A stretch of 64,000 bases of DNA, taken from Setoptus koraiensis (Eukaryota; Arthropoda). The notes under the pieces were generated by a model. That model was not told the origin of the DNA and did not search any database. It was given only the letters and a program-made list of their open reading frames with translations. Made by a program: the position numbers and the translations under genes. This document shows, one piece after another, positions 45,122 through 54,017 of the stretch (position 1 is the stretch's first letter; every line of letters starts with the position of its first letter). The stretch lies in contig CM106585.1 in NCBI GenBank assembly GCA_048013815.1, positions 23,188,001-23,252,000 on the forward strand, given 5' to 3'.

Positions 45122-46894
45122 ATGCCGATAAATACTAGAAATACTATAAGAGATGACCAACAGCAGGGTCAAGACCAAATGGAATCACCAAACCAAATAA
45201 ACAACAATAACCAAGATGGTAATGTAAGCCTTTCAGGTAATGACGACGGGTTGGACCCAAGATTGTTATCGGTGATCAACACCATGATTTCAGCTAACAA
45301 CGCAGCTTTGACTGCAAACATAGCCCAAATTGTATCGCAGACAGTAAGCTCTACATTTGAGGCTCAGCAAAGAAGAACAAGCCAAGGATCAGTTTTAGGT
45401 GGACGCACTAACAATGTTAATGTTGAGAACAACATCCCACTACGAAACGATCAACCACCGGAATATTCGAACTTATTCCAAAGCAACAACAATGGCCCAC
45501 GAGAAATTTCTCGTGAGCCATACATGCCACCAGGTTCATCAAGAGATGACGACCGATCGCACAGAGCATCTTCCGAGACTAGGAGAACAACCTATCAAGG
45601 AATGAACGATGAAGCTTTTCAAAGATCCCTTTATGAACCGTTCGCAAGACCACACTGCAATGGGGCAGTACCCATACATCCCGTTGAACCTTCTAAATTC
45701 AATGGTGACCCCAGGAAAGCCCGAAATTGGCTCAGAGAATTCTCAGAGACATGTACAATCAATGGATACGACGACCTACAAAAGAAGTTAAGAATCGTAG
45801 CTTACTTAACGGATGAGGCAAAAGAATGGTATTACGAACTGAAAAGCCGCCGCCCAGACATAAGTTGGATCAATTTGCAGAGCGAATTCCTAAGTGACTT
45901 CTCCTCAAATAACACCTCAATTCAACTATTCAAGACCCTGAGCGAGGCCCGACAACGCCGAGATGAGAGACCCTTCACGTATCTCTTAAGAGTGCTCGGA
46001 TACTGTCGAGATTACAACGTCGACATGGCAGAACGAGAGAAAGTAGAATGGTGTCTTCGCGGTCTACATCGCAACATTGCAAATACCATCACATGCAATA
46101 TAGCACCGCAGCAGATGAGCCTCGACTGGTTAAGAACACAACTGAAAAAGTGGTCTATCCAGACAGAAGAGGAACGCCAAGATGCTCGCGGGAAATTTCC
46201 CGGAGCACGAAGAAGCCAAGCTAAGAACAAGAAAAGACTAGACCAGAACCTAGATCCCAACACGTTCGAGGTCGGCGATCTCGTCGTCATAAAGAGACCA
46301 ACTCGAGTGAAAGGTGGAGTTAAGAAATTAACATTCACGTATATTGGACCCTTCCGTATATCAAAGAAACTCAATTCACTCAACTTTGAAGTCGTAAATC
46401 TGAGCGGCAGACCTCGTAGCTTCTCGGTCCATCCAATGCACCTCAGAAAGTATTACCTACGTAACGACTTGCCAACAATCGAGGAACCTCGTATCCTAGA
46501 TGTCAGAGAAGAAATAAACGACTTTGCAGAGCAAATTGAGTCAAATGACAACGGCGACACACTCAAGACATATGCCAAGACTAAAGAAGCTAGCAACGGG
46601 AAATTTCCCGCTGCTAATCAACGCCGAATTGACAATACATGCGATATTGACGAAAAACGGATAACCGGAAGTGACTCTCAAATTATGGCGGACCCGCATG
46701 ATATTAACCTAGACGACCTACAAGAAGAATATTCTGTCGATAAACGTCTACAGTCACCGCCGACCATAGTAAAGCCAGTCTCACCGCCTGACTGTATCAC
46801 TGACGCGACAAATACAAAGACAACACATGATCACGTCAATGCGCCTGCGCGACCCAAGCGGGTCACAAAGACACCCGCGCGTCTTGATTTGTGA
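45122..46894 (+). CDS. gag: Retrotransposon Gag capsid fused to an integrase C-terminal (GPY/F) tail
   Basis: One frame of 590 aa, ATG at 45122. Residues 1-185 are Q/N-rich and disordered with a short helical stretch. Residues about 190-345 are a Ty3/gypsy-type capsid: PSKFNGDPRKARNWLREF, DEAKEWYYELKSR, RPFTYLLRVLGYCRDY, EWCLRGLHRNIANTI. There is no CCHC nucleocapsid knuckle. Directly after the linker DARGKFPGARR the protein continues as an integrase C-terminal domain: NTFEVGDLVVIKRP (about 378-392), TYIGPFRISKKL with the GPF motif (about 407-418), and HPMHLRKYY (about 436). The acidic tail ends RPKRVTKTPARLDL, as in full-length Pol. Everything between capsid and this tail in an intact element is missing, with the frame kept. 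No internal stops, suggesting recent activity or selection. Confidence 0.85.
   Translation: MPINTRNTIRDDQQQGQDQMESPNQINNNNQDGNVSLSGNDDGLDPRLLSVINTMISANNAALTANIAQIVSQTVSSTFEAQQRRTSQGSVLGGRTNNVNVENNIPLRNDQPPEYSNLFQSNNNGPREISREPYMPPGSSRDDDRSHRASSETRRTTYQGMNDEAFQRSLYEPFARPHCNGAVPIHPVEPSKFNGDPRKARNWLREFSETCTINGYDDLQKKLRIVAYLTDEAKEWYYELKSRRPDISWINLQSEFLSDFSSNNTSIQLFKTLSEARQRRDERPFTYLLRVLGYCRDYNVDMAEREKVEWCLRGLHRNIANTITCNIAPQQMSLDWLRTQLKKWSIQTEEERQDARGKFPGARRSQAKNKKRLDQNLDPNTFEVGDLVVIKRPTRVKGGVKKLTFTYIGPFRISKKLNSLNFEVVNLSGRPRSFSVHPMHLRKYYLRNDLPTIEEPRILDVREEINDFAEQIESNDNGDTLKTYAKTKEASNGKFPAANQRRIDNTCDIDEKRITGSDSQIMADPHDINLDDLQEEYSVDKRLQSPPTIVKPVSPPDCITDATNTKTTHDHVNAPARPKRVTKTPARLDL
45492..45521. repeat. 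Palindrome 2, core GAGAAATTTCTC
   Basis: 18-bp perfect CACGAGAAATTTCTCGTG (45498-45515) extended by ATGGC/GCCAT arms with one C/A mismatch to 30 bp. Lies in the disordered Gag N-terminus and encodes REISRE. Confidence 0.85.
46183..46207. repeat. Palindrome 3, core CGGGAAATTTCCCG, at the Gag/integrase junction
   Basis: Perfect 14-bp core plus arms TGCTC/GAGCA with one bulged G (46188). Encodes GKFPGA exactly between the capsid and the integrase tail. Confidence 0.85.
46591..46616. repeat. Palindrome 4, core CGGGAAATTTCCCG
   Basis: 26 bp with one A/C mismatch; arms TAGCA/TGCTA. Encodes GKFPAA in the acidic tail of the integrase-like segment. Confidence 0.85.
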
Positions 46895-46944
46895 ACACGC
46901 AACACGTGGTCAGCAAGATAACAAACAAACAACAACAGCTGCTC

Positions 46945-46968
46945 GTGCACGGATAATTATCCGCGCAC
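46945..46968. repeat. Palindrome 5, core CGGATAATTATCCG
   Basis: 24 bp with one A/C mismatch; arms GTGC/GCAC. Left border of the minisatellite between the two ORFs. Confidence 0.85.
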
Positions 46969-46977
46969 TAGTATCAG

Positions 46978-47218
46978 CACAAATATCAGCATAAATATCA
47001 TAACCAGTATCATAGCCAGTATCATAGCCAGTATCATAACCAGTATCATAACCAGCATCATAACCAGCATCATAACCAGTATCATAACCAGTATTATAAA
47101 CAGTATCATAACCAGTATCATAACCAGTATCATAACCAGTATCATAACCAGTATCATAACCAGTATCATAACCAGTATCATAACCAGTATCATAACCAGT
47201 ATCATAACCAGTATCATC
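46978..47218. repeat. 12-bp minisatellite (CATAACCAGTAT)n
   Basis: Roughly twenty 12-bp units with few changes (catagccagtat, cataaccagcat). Period 12 preserves frame; the minus strand reads as repeated Gly-Tyr-Asp-Thr. Flanked by two CGGATAATTATCCG palindromes. Confidence 0.95.
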
Positions 47219-47237
47219 ACATCCAACATCGACAATT

Positions 47238-47257
47238 GTACGGATAATTATCCGCAC
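47238..47257. repeat. Palindrome 6, core CGGATAATTATCCG
   Basis: 14-bp perfect core (47241-47254) with short TG/CA arms across an A/C mismatch, directly before the RING ORF start at 47269. Confidence 0.8.
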
Positions 47258-47268
47258 CACCACGTGTC

Positions 47269-48126
47269 ATGGAGTGCCTCACATACCCTCAGTTATTGGA
47301 TATCAAGGAATTGGTAGGTATCGAAGCCAATCCCGACCATGCTCTGGACGTTCAGACGGCCCAGACTCTTCAATGCTCCCTCTGCCTCTATGTCTCAACT
47401 GAAGCCGTCAAACACATAGCCTGCGACCACCTGTTCTGTAGCTCCTGCCTCAAAAACTATCTAAGTGAACAATACCTCGGGGTATCTTACGAAGGTGCCT
47501 TTAACCTCATCAGGAGAAAGGAATGTCCTGTCTGCAGACAGTTGTGGTATAGAGAAAGTATAGATAATCCAAACGAAGCCTCACAGCTATGCCGACCAAC
47601 TCGGCTCGAACTTAGAGTCATAAAAGGGCTGACACTACAATGCCAGAAATGCCCTGGTACCTACCCACTGGAGGGTATTGGTACCCATAGGTGCCTACCC
47701 GAGACGCCTGGGAAATTTCCCAGCACGTCCGTAGAGGCTGCAACCAGTGAGAGTGGCTACATTGTTATCAGTAACAGCGGACACTTTGAGTTCCGGTCTA
47801 AGCCAACTAACAGGAATCGGCTATTCACTTTAAGGTTCGAAGGCAAATCTATTGCATCCTATTGCTTCCGGAAGAAGCTGACGGTGATGATGATCAAAGA
47901 AAGAATGGCTGCGCTAGCTGGTGTCACTCCAGCGGAAATAGAACTATTTAAGTTCTCACATCAAACATTAGACGACCACGACCAAGTGGAGTCGTTCCAC
48001 CAGTGTAGCGGCAGGATTGTCTTGGAAGGTTTCAAAGTATCTACTATTAACAAAAATGAGTTGCTGTCTTTGAGGATTCAGCCAGCTACAACATCACACG
48101 AGAGAAGCGAGGACGCTCCATTCTAA
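47269..48126 (+). CDS. RING finger / zinc knuckle / ubiquitin-like protein encoded inside the LTR element
   Basis: One frame of 285 aa, ATG at 47269. C3HC4 RING with ligands C36, C39, C52, H54, C57, C60, C86, C89 (CSLC, ACDHLFCSSC, CPVC), spaced as in E3 ubiquitin ligases. A second zinc site follows: C125-x2-C128-x11-H140-x-C142. After the linker PETPGKFPST, which is encoded by a palindrome, residues about 185-258 look like a ubiquitin beta-grasp fold: RLFTLRFEGKSIASYCF, then TVMMIKERMAALAGV (the ubiquitin-type helix), TPAEIELFKFSHQTLDD and GRIVLEGF. I infer an E3 ligase-like protein; the Ubl call is by pattern only. It ends immediately at the polypurine tract, so it belongs to the element rather than to a neighbouring host gene. 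Likely a captured host gene; a role in degrading host restriction factors is speculation. Confidence 0.8.
   Translation: MECLTYPQLLDIKELVGIEANPDHALDVQTAQTLQCSLCLYVSTEAVKHIACDHLFCSSCLKNYLSEQYLGVSYEGAFNLIRRKECPVCRQLWYRESIDNPNEASQLCRPTRLELRVIKGLTLQCQKCPGTYPLEGIGTHRCLPETPGKFPSTSVEAATSESGYIVISNSGHFEFRSKPTNRNRLFTLRFEGKSIASYCFRKKLTVMMIKERMAALAGVTPAEIELFKFSHQTLDDHDQVESFHQCSGRIVLEGFKVSTINKNELLSLRIQPATTSHERSEDAPF
47703..47729. repeat. Palindrome 7, core CTGGGAAATTTCCCAG
   Basis: 16-bp perfect core (47708-47723) and GACG/CGTC outer arms across a small internal loop. Encodes GKFPS between the zinc knuckle and the ubiquitin-like part. Confidence 0.8.
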
Positions 48127-48134
48127 GAAGGAGG
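48125..48134 (+). other. Polypurine tract
   Basis: AAGAAGGAGG three bases before the 3' LTR, overlapping the last two bases of the RING stop codon; expected plus-strand primer site. Confidence 0.75.
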
Positions 48135-48137
48135 TCA

Positions 48138-48351
48138 TGTAACGCCACTGTTGTAACTATCCACACACGTACTATTCATCTCATGGTTCACTTATGATAT
48201 TCACTTGTAAACACTTATATATGCGTGTATTCATCTCAAACACTTCACTTGTGCTTCAACTCTCATACAATAAACATCTAACAGCTAAAGTAAACCTCCC
48301 TCAGCGTCATATTAGTATATCTTGTACCGACTGAACGATTTGGTCGTTACA
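48138..48351 (+). repeat. 3' LTR (214 bp)
   Basis: Begins TGTAACGCCA and ends GGTCGTTACA at the gap. AATAAA at 48269-48274. Last 119 bp identical to the 5' LTR; first 95 bp largely different. Confidence 0.85.
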
Positions 48352-48851
48352 NNNNNNNNNNNNNNNNNNNNNNNNNNNNNNNNNNNNNNNNNNNNNNNNN
48401 NNNNNNNNNNNNNNNNNNNNNNNNNNNNNNNNNNNNNNNNNNNNNNNNNNNNNNNNNNNNNNNNNNNNNNNNNNNNNNNNNNNNNNNNNNNNNNNNNNNN
48501 NNNNNNNNNNNNNNNNNNNNNNNNNNNNNNNNNNNNNNNNNNNNNNNNNNNNNNNNNNNNNNNNNNNNNNNNNNNNNNNNNNNNNNNNNNNNNNNNNNNN
48601 NNNNNNNNNNNNNNNNNNNNNNNNNNNNNNNNNNNNNNNNNNNNNNNNNNNNNNNNNNNNNNNNNNNNNNNNNNNNNNNNNNNNNNNNNNNNNNNNNNNN
48701 NNNNNNNNNNNNNNNNNNNNNNNNNNNNNNNNNNNNNNNNNNNNNNNNNNNNNNNNNNNNNNNNNNNNNNNNNNNNNNNNNNNNNNNNNNNNNNNNNNNN
48801 NNNNNNNNNNNNNNNNNNNNNNNNNNNNNNNNNNNNNNNNNNNNNNNNNNN
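48352..48851. other. Assembly gap of 500 N
   Basis: Exactly 500 N, the look of a placeholder gap of unknown true size. It begins at the last base of the LTR, as expected when a repeat breaks the assembly. Confidence 0.98.
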
Positions 48852-51800
48852 TCTGTGGCGTGTATGTGTGAGGCGATAAAATTATTAAAACTTCGTCTGC
48901 GGCTTCCTTCTCGAACACATTGGAACAACATTCGGCTTGATCGGATGGAAAGTGGCGAGCTTACGACCAACGGATGAGCGACGCAAATGAGAAAGGAGTG
49001 AATTTATTCTGTTGTGTTCGCTCTCTCTCTCTCTCTCTTTCTCATTTAGAGCGGCGCCACAATGCTCGGCGTTGCATCGCCGAGACAGTTGATATAACAA
49101 CAACAACAACGACGACGACAACAGAAACAGTTGGCCAAAGGGCAATTGTTGGCGCTGCCGCCATGGCAACATTATCCAACTGTTGCGGGCTGCACGAATG
49201 GATATTTGATTGACCGAATTAGGTTGCTAAGCAATGCAGGCGGATTTAGATAGGAGAAGAGATTGAATTTATCAGCCGAGCTGACTTATTGATTGATTGA
49301 TTTGCCGTTGATTGACGTCGCAAATCTCAGCTCTACTTAGCTAAAATCCATTTCCATCGCCGGCTACCTGTTGATAATAACAGCAACAACACCAACCGTA
49401 TGTGGCAACAAATTAGATTAGTTTCGCTAGTTTGTTTGCATGCTGTTGTGATTGCTGCTCCACTTGTTGTTATTTCCTCTCTTTCACTACTAAATTTCTC
49501 TGTTTAGCAACGTTGTTGTTAATAACCACGACTCAAGATTTCCGACTGGCTGTTGTTTAGCAGGCAACTTGAACTAAAACTGAAGCCAAATACCAAACTA
49601 AAGCCCGCACTCACACTCAACACAACACCGCCTTGGCTAACAATATACAATAAACACATGTATATAATAAAAGAATGGGGTCACATGCAGCATTTTCCAC
49701 TGCCACTTCATCGCTCTCGAACGTTGTTGACCGATTCAAATTGGCCAGAAATGGCTCAATGATGGACATTCGCCCGTTCATTACACACTGGCCAACTGTC
49801 GACTTGCCTCTGTTGCCCGATGCATACGATGCCCCATTGCAATGCAATCATCATGCAAATGATTGTGAAGAAGTTTTAAGTTTGCACTTGTCGCTGCTCG
49901 ACAACTTTCAAGTGATTGGCTCACAATGTCAGCAATCGTCAGCTCGAACAAAGAAAGCGACGCTCGAACTTGGAAGGGAGACGCAGCAAATTCATTCGCA
50001 TTTTTGATCACGAGACCATCAAGATGCACAACGCTTGACTGGAGCTCATGGCTCGCTTCACTCGCCTCTGGCGGTGCTCATTATTTTTGTTATTATGTCA
50101 TTATATTCACTATCATCGGCTATTGGCATGAATCGATTGATTAATTAACCTATCAATTGTACAGTGCGATCGACCATACAATGGTGCCCATGTCGAATAA
50201 TCGTGCCGGAAATAAATAACGGTCATAACGGGCGAGTGCTGGGCGAGTCACGTAAAGTTGACTTAAAAAAATGAACATTTTTTGAAGAGCACACAAGCAC
50301 GATCGCAGTATATCGAGCACATTTTACTGCATATACTTGATGTGACGACCAACTGTTGGCCGGACCAGTTAACAGTTTGCAGTTTATTCTCATTTGCATG
50401 CTAGAAAGTCAGAAAGTGAAAGCTTCGAAGGAGAAAAACAGAGCGAGAGTTTTTGTTTTTCCTGGCGGGCGAAAGCAGCTCAATTGATTGATGTCATAAG
50501 ATGCTTCCCTTTATGTTTTTTGCCATTGGCTGCCGCCTGCTTTTTGTTGTTATGTTATCTCAAAATTGGATTTAGGCTTTATTGATGATTAATGAGTTGG
50601 CCCAGGCATCACTTGTTGGCGGCACCGTGTTACATAATAAGTTATGCAATAAGATGAATTATTAACAGGAATAAATGGAGTGAATATTCGATACACTTTA
50701 TCCGTTAATTGAGATCGGTTTTTGTTGGCCCGTCTTAGTGCGGTGTGGTCTGCATCAGCAACATTGCGTATCGTCAGCGACGGCAGTCTATCTGGTCTAT
50801 CTGGTGTTATCGGTGGTCCAATAATGACGCAACAGCAGTGATGAGGATTTGCCAATCACTAGATCGAAATAGATCGGAATAGATGGATCGCATTGTTAAA
50901 ATTCAAATGCAACGAGCCCAGATTAAATGGCATGCAAATGAGCCCATCGTTTTACTGCCAGCTCGATAATACTCCAGCTTGGTATATAATCATTATGTGT
51001 ATGTATGTATATATATATATTGTATATTGTTGGCGTTATTTTTAACAATTGCCAAAGTACCGTTACGTCGTTAGTTGGCGCTATTACATAAGCTGTGAGT
51101 GGATGAAAGGCATAGTTCTCAGCATTGATCTGGGCATTGTTCTTGGCGATTTTGTATAAATAACAAATGTGTGTTACAACAAAGCCAGCACTGTACTACC
51201 TGTTGCTTGACTTGGCCTAGCCGCTTCAACTATAACTATACGCTATCGACTATAACCATACGATATCGTATAGTTAGTAGTCAATGGCGTATAGTTATAG
51301 CAAAAAGGCGATCGCACAATCACAGCGGCCCCAGTGGCAACGGTCAATTGGTAGCAACGGTCGGCGTCAATCGATCAATTGGTCAGTTAATGATCATCGC
51401 ACATACATGTAATAACAACCGTGCCAACGGCGACTAATAATCAACAGCAGTCAACTTGTTCACCGGACAAAAACGGAAAGACTTTTCTGGCGCGCCAACT
51501 AACCTGTCGTTGTGGTTGTTGTCGTTGTTGTAGCGGCGGTTGCTTGTGCTGCTGTCGTTGTTGTAGCTGCCAACAATAACAGCAACAACAACAACAACAA
51601 CCTATGGGCTGACTGGCATTGTTATTGCTGGTTGCTGACCGTTAGTTAGTTGTGACACCGTCAACTAGTGTCCGTTTGTCCGTTTGAGACTCTGCTCAAA
51701 AGTGCGCAAGTCCGAATGTCGCTGCTGTCAGAATACATACCTGTTGTTTTTGCACCATTCATCCTTCCTTTGGCAACTGGCATATATATTACGTATGTGG

Positions 51801-53943
51801 CACTACAATGGCTGCCAAATACATAATAAACAGTCAGCAAACAGTTGCCGGCTAGCGACGCTCGCCAGCGCCAACAAGACCCACATAGGAGCTGTGTGTG
51901 TGTGTGTGTGTGTGTGTGTGTTGGTGGGTCGCACACAGGTAACAGGTAAGAGACGCAAGAGACGTAACAGGTGCATGTGATTGGTTGGTGGTTGCATGCA
52001 AATGATGATCTCACTCATCATCAGCTGTTTAGGTGTCACTATCAAAGGAGCGAGAGACAGAGCGCGAGAGAGAGAGAGAGAGACTGACCACTTAAGAGTG
52101 ACCAGCAGTCAGTTGGTGCCGCTCGAGTTGATAGTGGCCGCTCGCTTGTACCTAGTGGCTCTGTGTTGCAGCATTTAATGATATGATGAATAGCAGCATT
52201 CATAAGTGGTCAGTGCAACTAATGACACTTGTTGCGCCAAGCTCTGCACTTGTTGTTGTCTCGTTGGCTGACTGACCGACTGGCTAAGTGACCGGTTAGC
52301 TGGCCGGCTGGCTGGCAAAAGTCAGCGTGAAGTCATCTGATATTTCCAGGTGGATTTTGCAGTGATGAGATCATCACTACAAGATCACTGCAAGCTCGCC
52401 AAGCTCGCCAAGCTCACCAAGCTCGCCAAGAGGTCAATAAACTGAATTAGCTAGCTCAATAAGTTTAGTTTTGGGCACACAACGCAACGTAACGCAACGC
52501 AACGCAACGCAAAATAACATGGCACTGTGTTGCGTAAGTGGCCGATGTCACGCTGACCAGCGCTGGTGATTATTTTACATCTCACGTATAACAACATGGA
52601 GAGCTAGCCAACTGGCCGGTCATCTCTACACTTGTGTCTGTTTGCTGATATTCCCATCGTGTGTAATGCATTGTAATCCCGGCAGCGACGCAATTAGATT
52701 CTAGTTCACAGCCAACAACGGCAACAACGACAACAACAACAACGGCAACAACGACAACAACGGCAACAACGGCAACAACGACAACAACAACAGCAACAAC
52801 AGCAACAACAACAACAGCAACACCGAAGAGTGCACGGTGCAACTCATGTCATCGCGGGCTGGGCCAAGCCGAGCGAGAAGCATTGTATAAACATAGATAT
52901 GATTTAATGATTCTTCGTTCCTTCATTCCGCACACACACACACACACACTACAATGGCGTGTGTTGCCTGCTGGATCTTCTTACATAATACAAACAGTAA
53001 CACAACATACTGTGGGCATTATATAATACGTGACGGGCTGCTTTTACACTTTTAAACACCCTAATGGATCGTGACACAATGCTGGCTTCAATAAGCGTGA
53101 CAGTGCACGCTTCTTCTTTGCACTTATATGCGACAACCACAACCAACACTGACAATTTGTTACCTGTTGCAGGCACATTTACTCGCAACCAGCCTGACAT
53201 AACTATGTAGTTATGTAACTGTTCTGTTGCCGTAATGAATATATTGGCGGCTGGTGTTTGGTCGCGTTCAATGCGTTGCAACAAGGCTGCGCACAAGGCG
53301 TGCTGCTGGTATAAATAGACACACGAAACTGGTCAATAATGGTGGCTACAAATAAGCACAAATAAATACAAATAAATGAACACAAATAGACGAAAATTTT
53401 AATGAAAAACTTTCACTCGTTTAGCGACTGTCGCCATATCTCGATATGTAACATGTTATATATATAAATCTCCATCCAATGTGATCCATCTAAATTGACG
53501 GCGAACTGATTGAACTTGACTCGTCGTTGAATGATGACCAACTAATTATAGAACAGGTTGCAGCAAGTTGCAGAATGATGATGATTGCCATTAGTATGCA
53601 TTGGTTGTAGTGCAATGGTCACTGAGCTCACTCTGGCCACTAATGCAGTGAGCGAAAATCAAACGCATTCATTGGGCCGGCCACCAAATATTAATAGCAA
53701 CACACAGTGCAACAAAACAGGTTACAGTTTAATTAATTAGATAGTCAACAGTAACACATATACACTACAAATGCAACAAGTTGCATTAATGAGTTGCTAA
53801 AAGAGATAACACTCTCGACAATGTAATAAATAGCGTCTTGAGTTATTTTGTGCGGTGTGCCGTGTGCGTTGTGTGTGACGTGACGTTAATGTTGCTTGTG
53901 GAAAATTCTAGCTCGCCAGCGGGAGCTAGTTAAAGTCACAAAG

Positions 53944-53944
<1 letters not shown>

Positions 53945-54016
<72 letters not shown>
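53945..54016. repeat. (CA)n microsatellite
   Basis: Pure CA run of about 70 bp. Confidence 0.97.

Positions 54017-54017
<1 letters not shown>

Larger units (their letters stand above)
44640..48351 (+). mobile_element. Non-autonomous Ty3/gypsy-like LTR element carrying a RING/ubiquitin-like gene
   Basis: Complete-looking 3.7-kb structure: 5' LTR 44640-44863, primer-binding site 44867-44883, leader with repeats, Gag-integrase-tail ORF 45122-46894, 12-bp minisatellite, RING ORF 47269-48126, polypurine tract 48125-48134, 3' LTR 48138-48351. LTR ends TGTAACG...CGTTACA are inverted repeats typical of Ty3/gypsy. Protease, reverse transcriptase, RNase H and integrase catalytic domains are all absent, so mobility would need a helper. 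The 3' LTR abuts the assembly gap, so the right target-site duplication cannot be checked and a longer related element could be hidden there. Confidence 0.85.

Noticed and set aside
46910-47263. Minus-strand Gly-Tyr-Asp-Thr repeat protein
   Set aside because: Frame stays open only because the minisatellite period is 12; several other frames through it are open too.
44640-48351. An env gene in the LTR element
   Set aside because: The second ORF has zinc-finger and ubiquitin-like features, no signal peptide or membrane segment.
48307-48970. Frames crossing the N gap
   Set aside because: Their length comes from N bases, not sequence.
49675-50007. 110-codon frame with ATG in the gene-poor region
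   Set aside because: An overlapping antisense frame is nearly as long, no recognisable domain, and no splice or promoter context.
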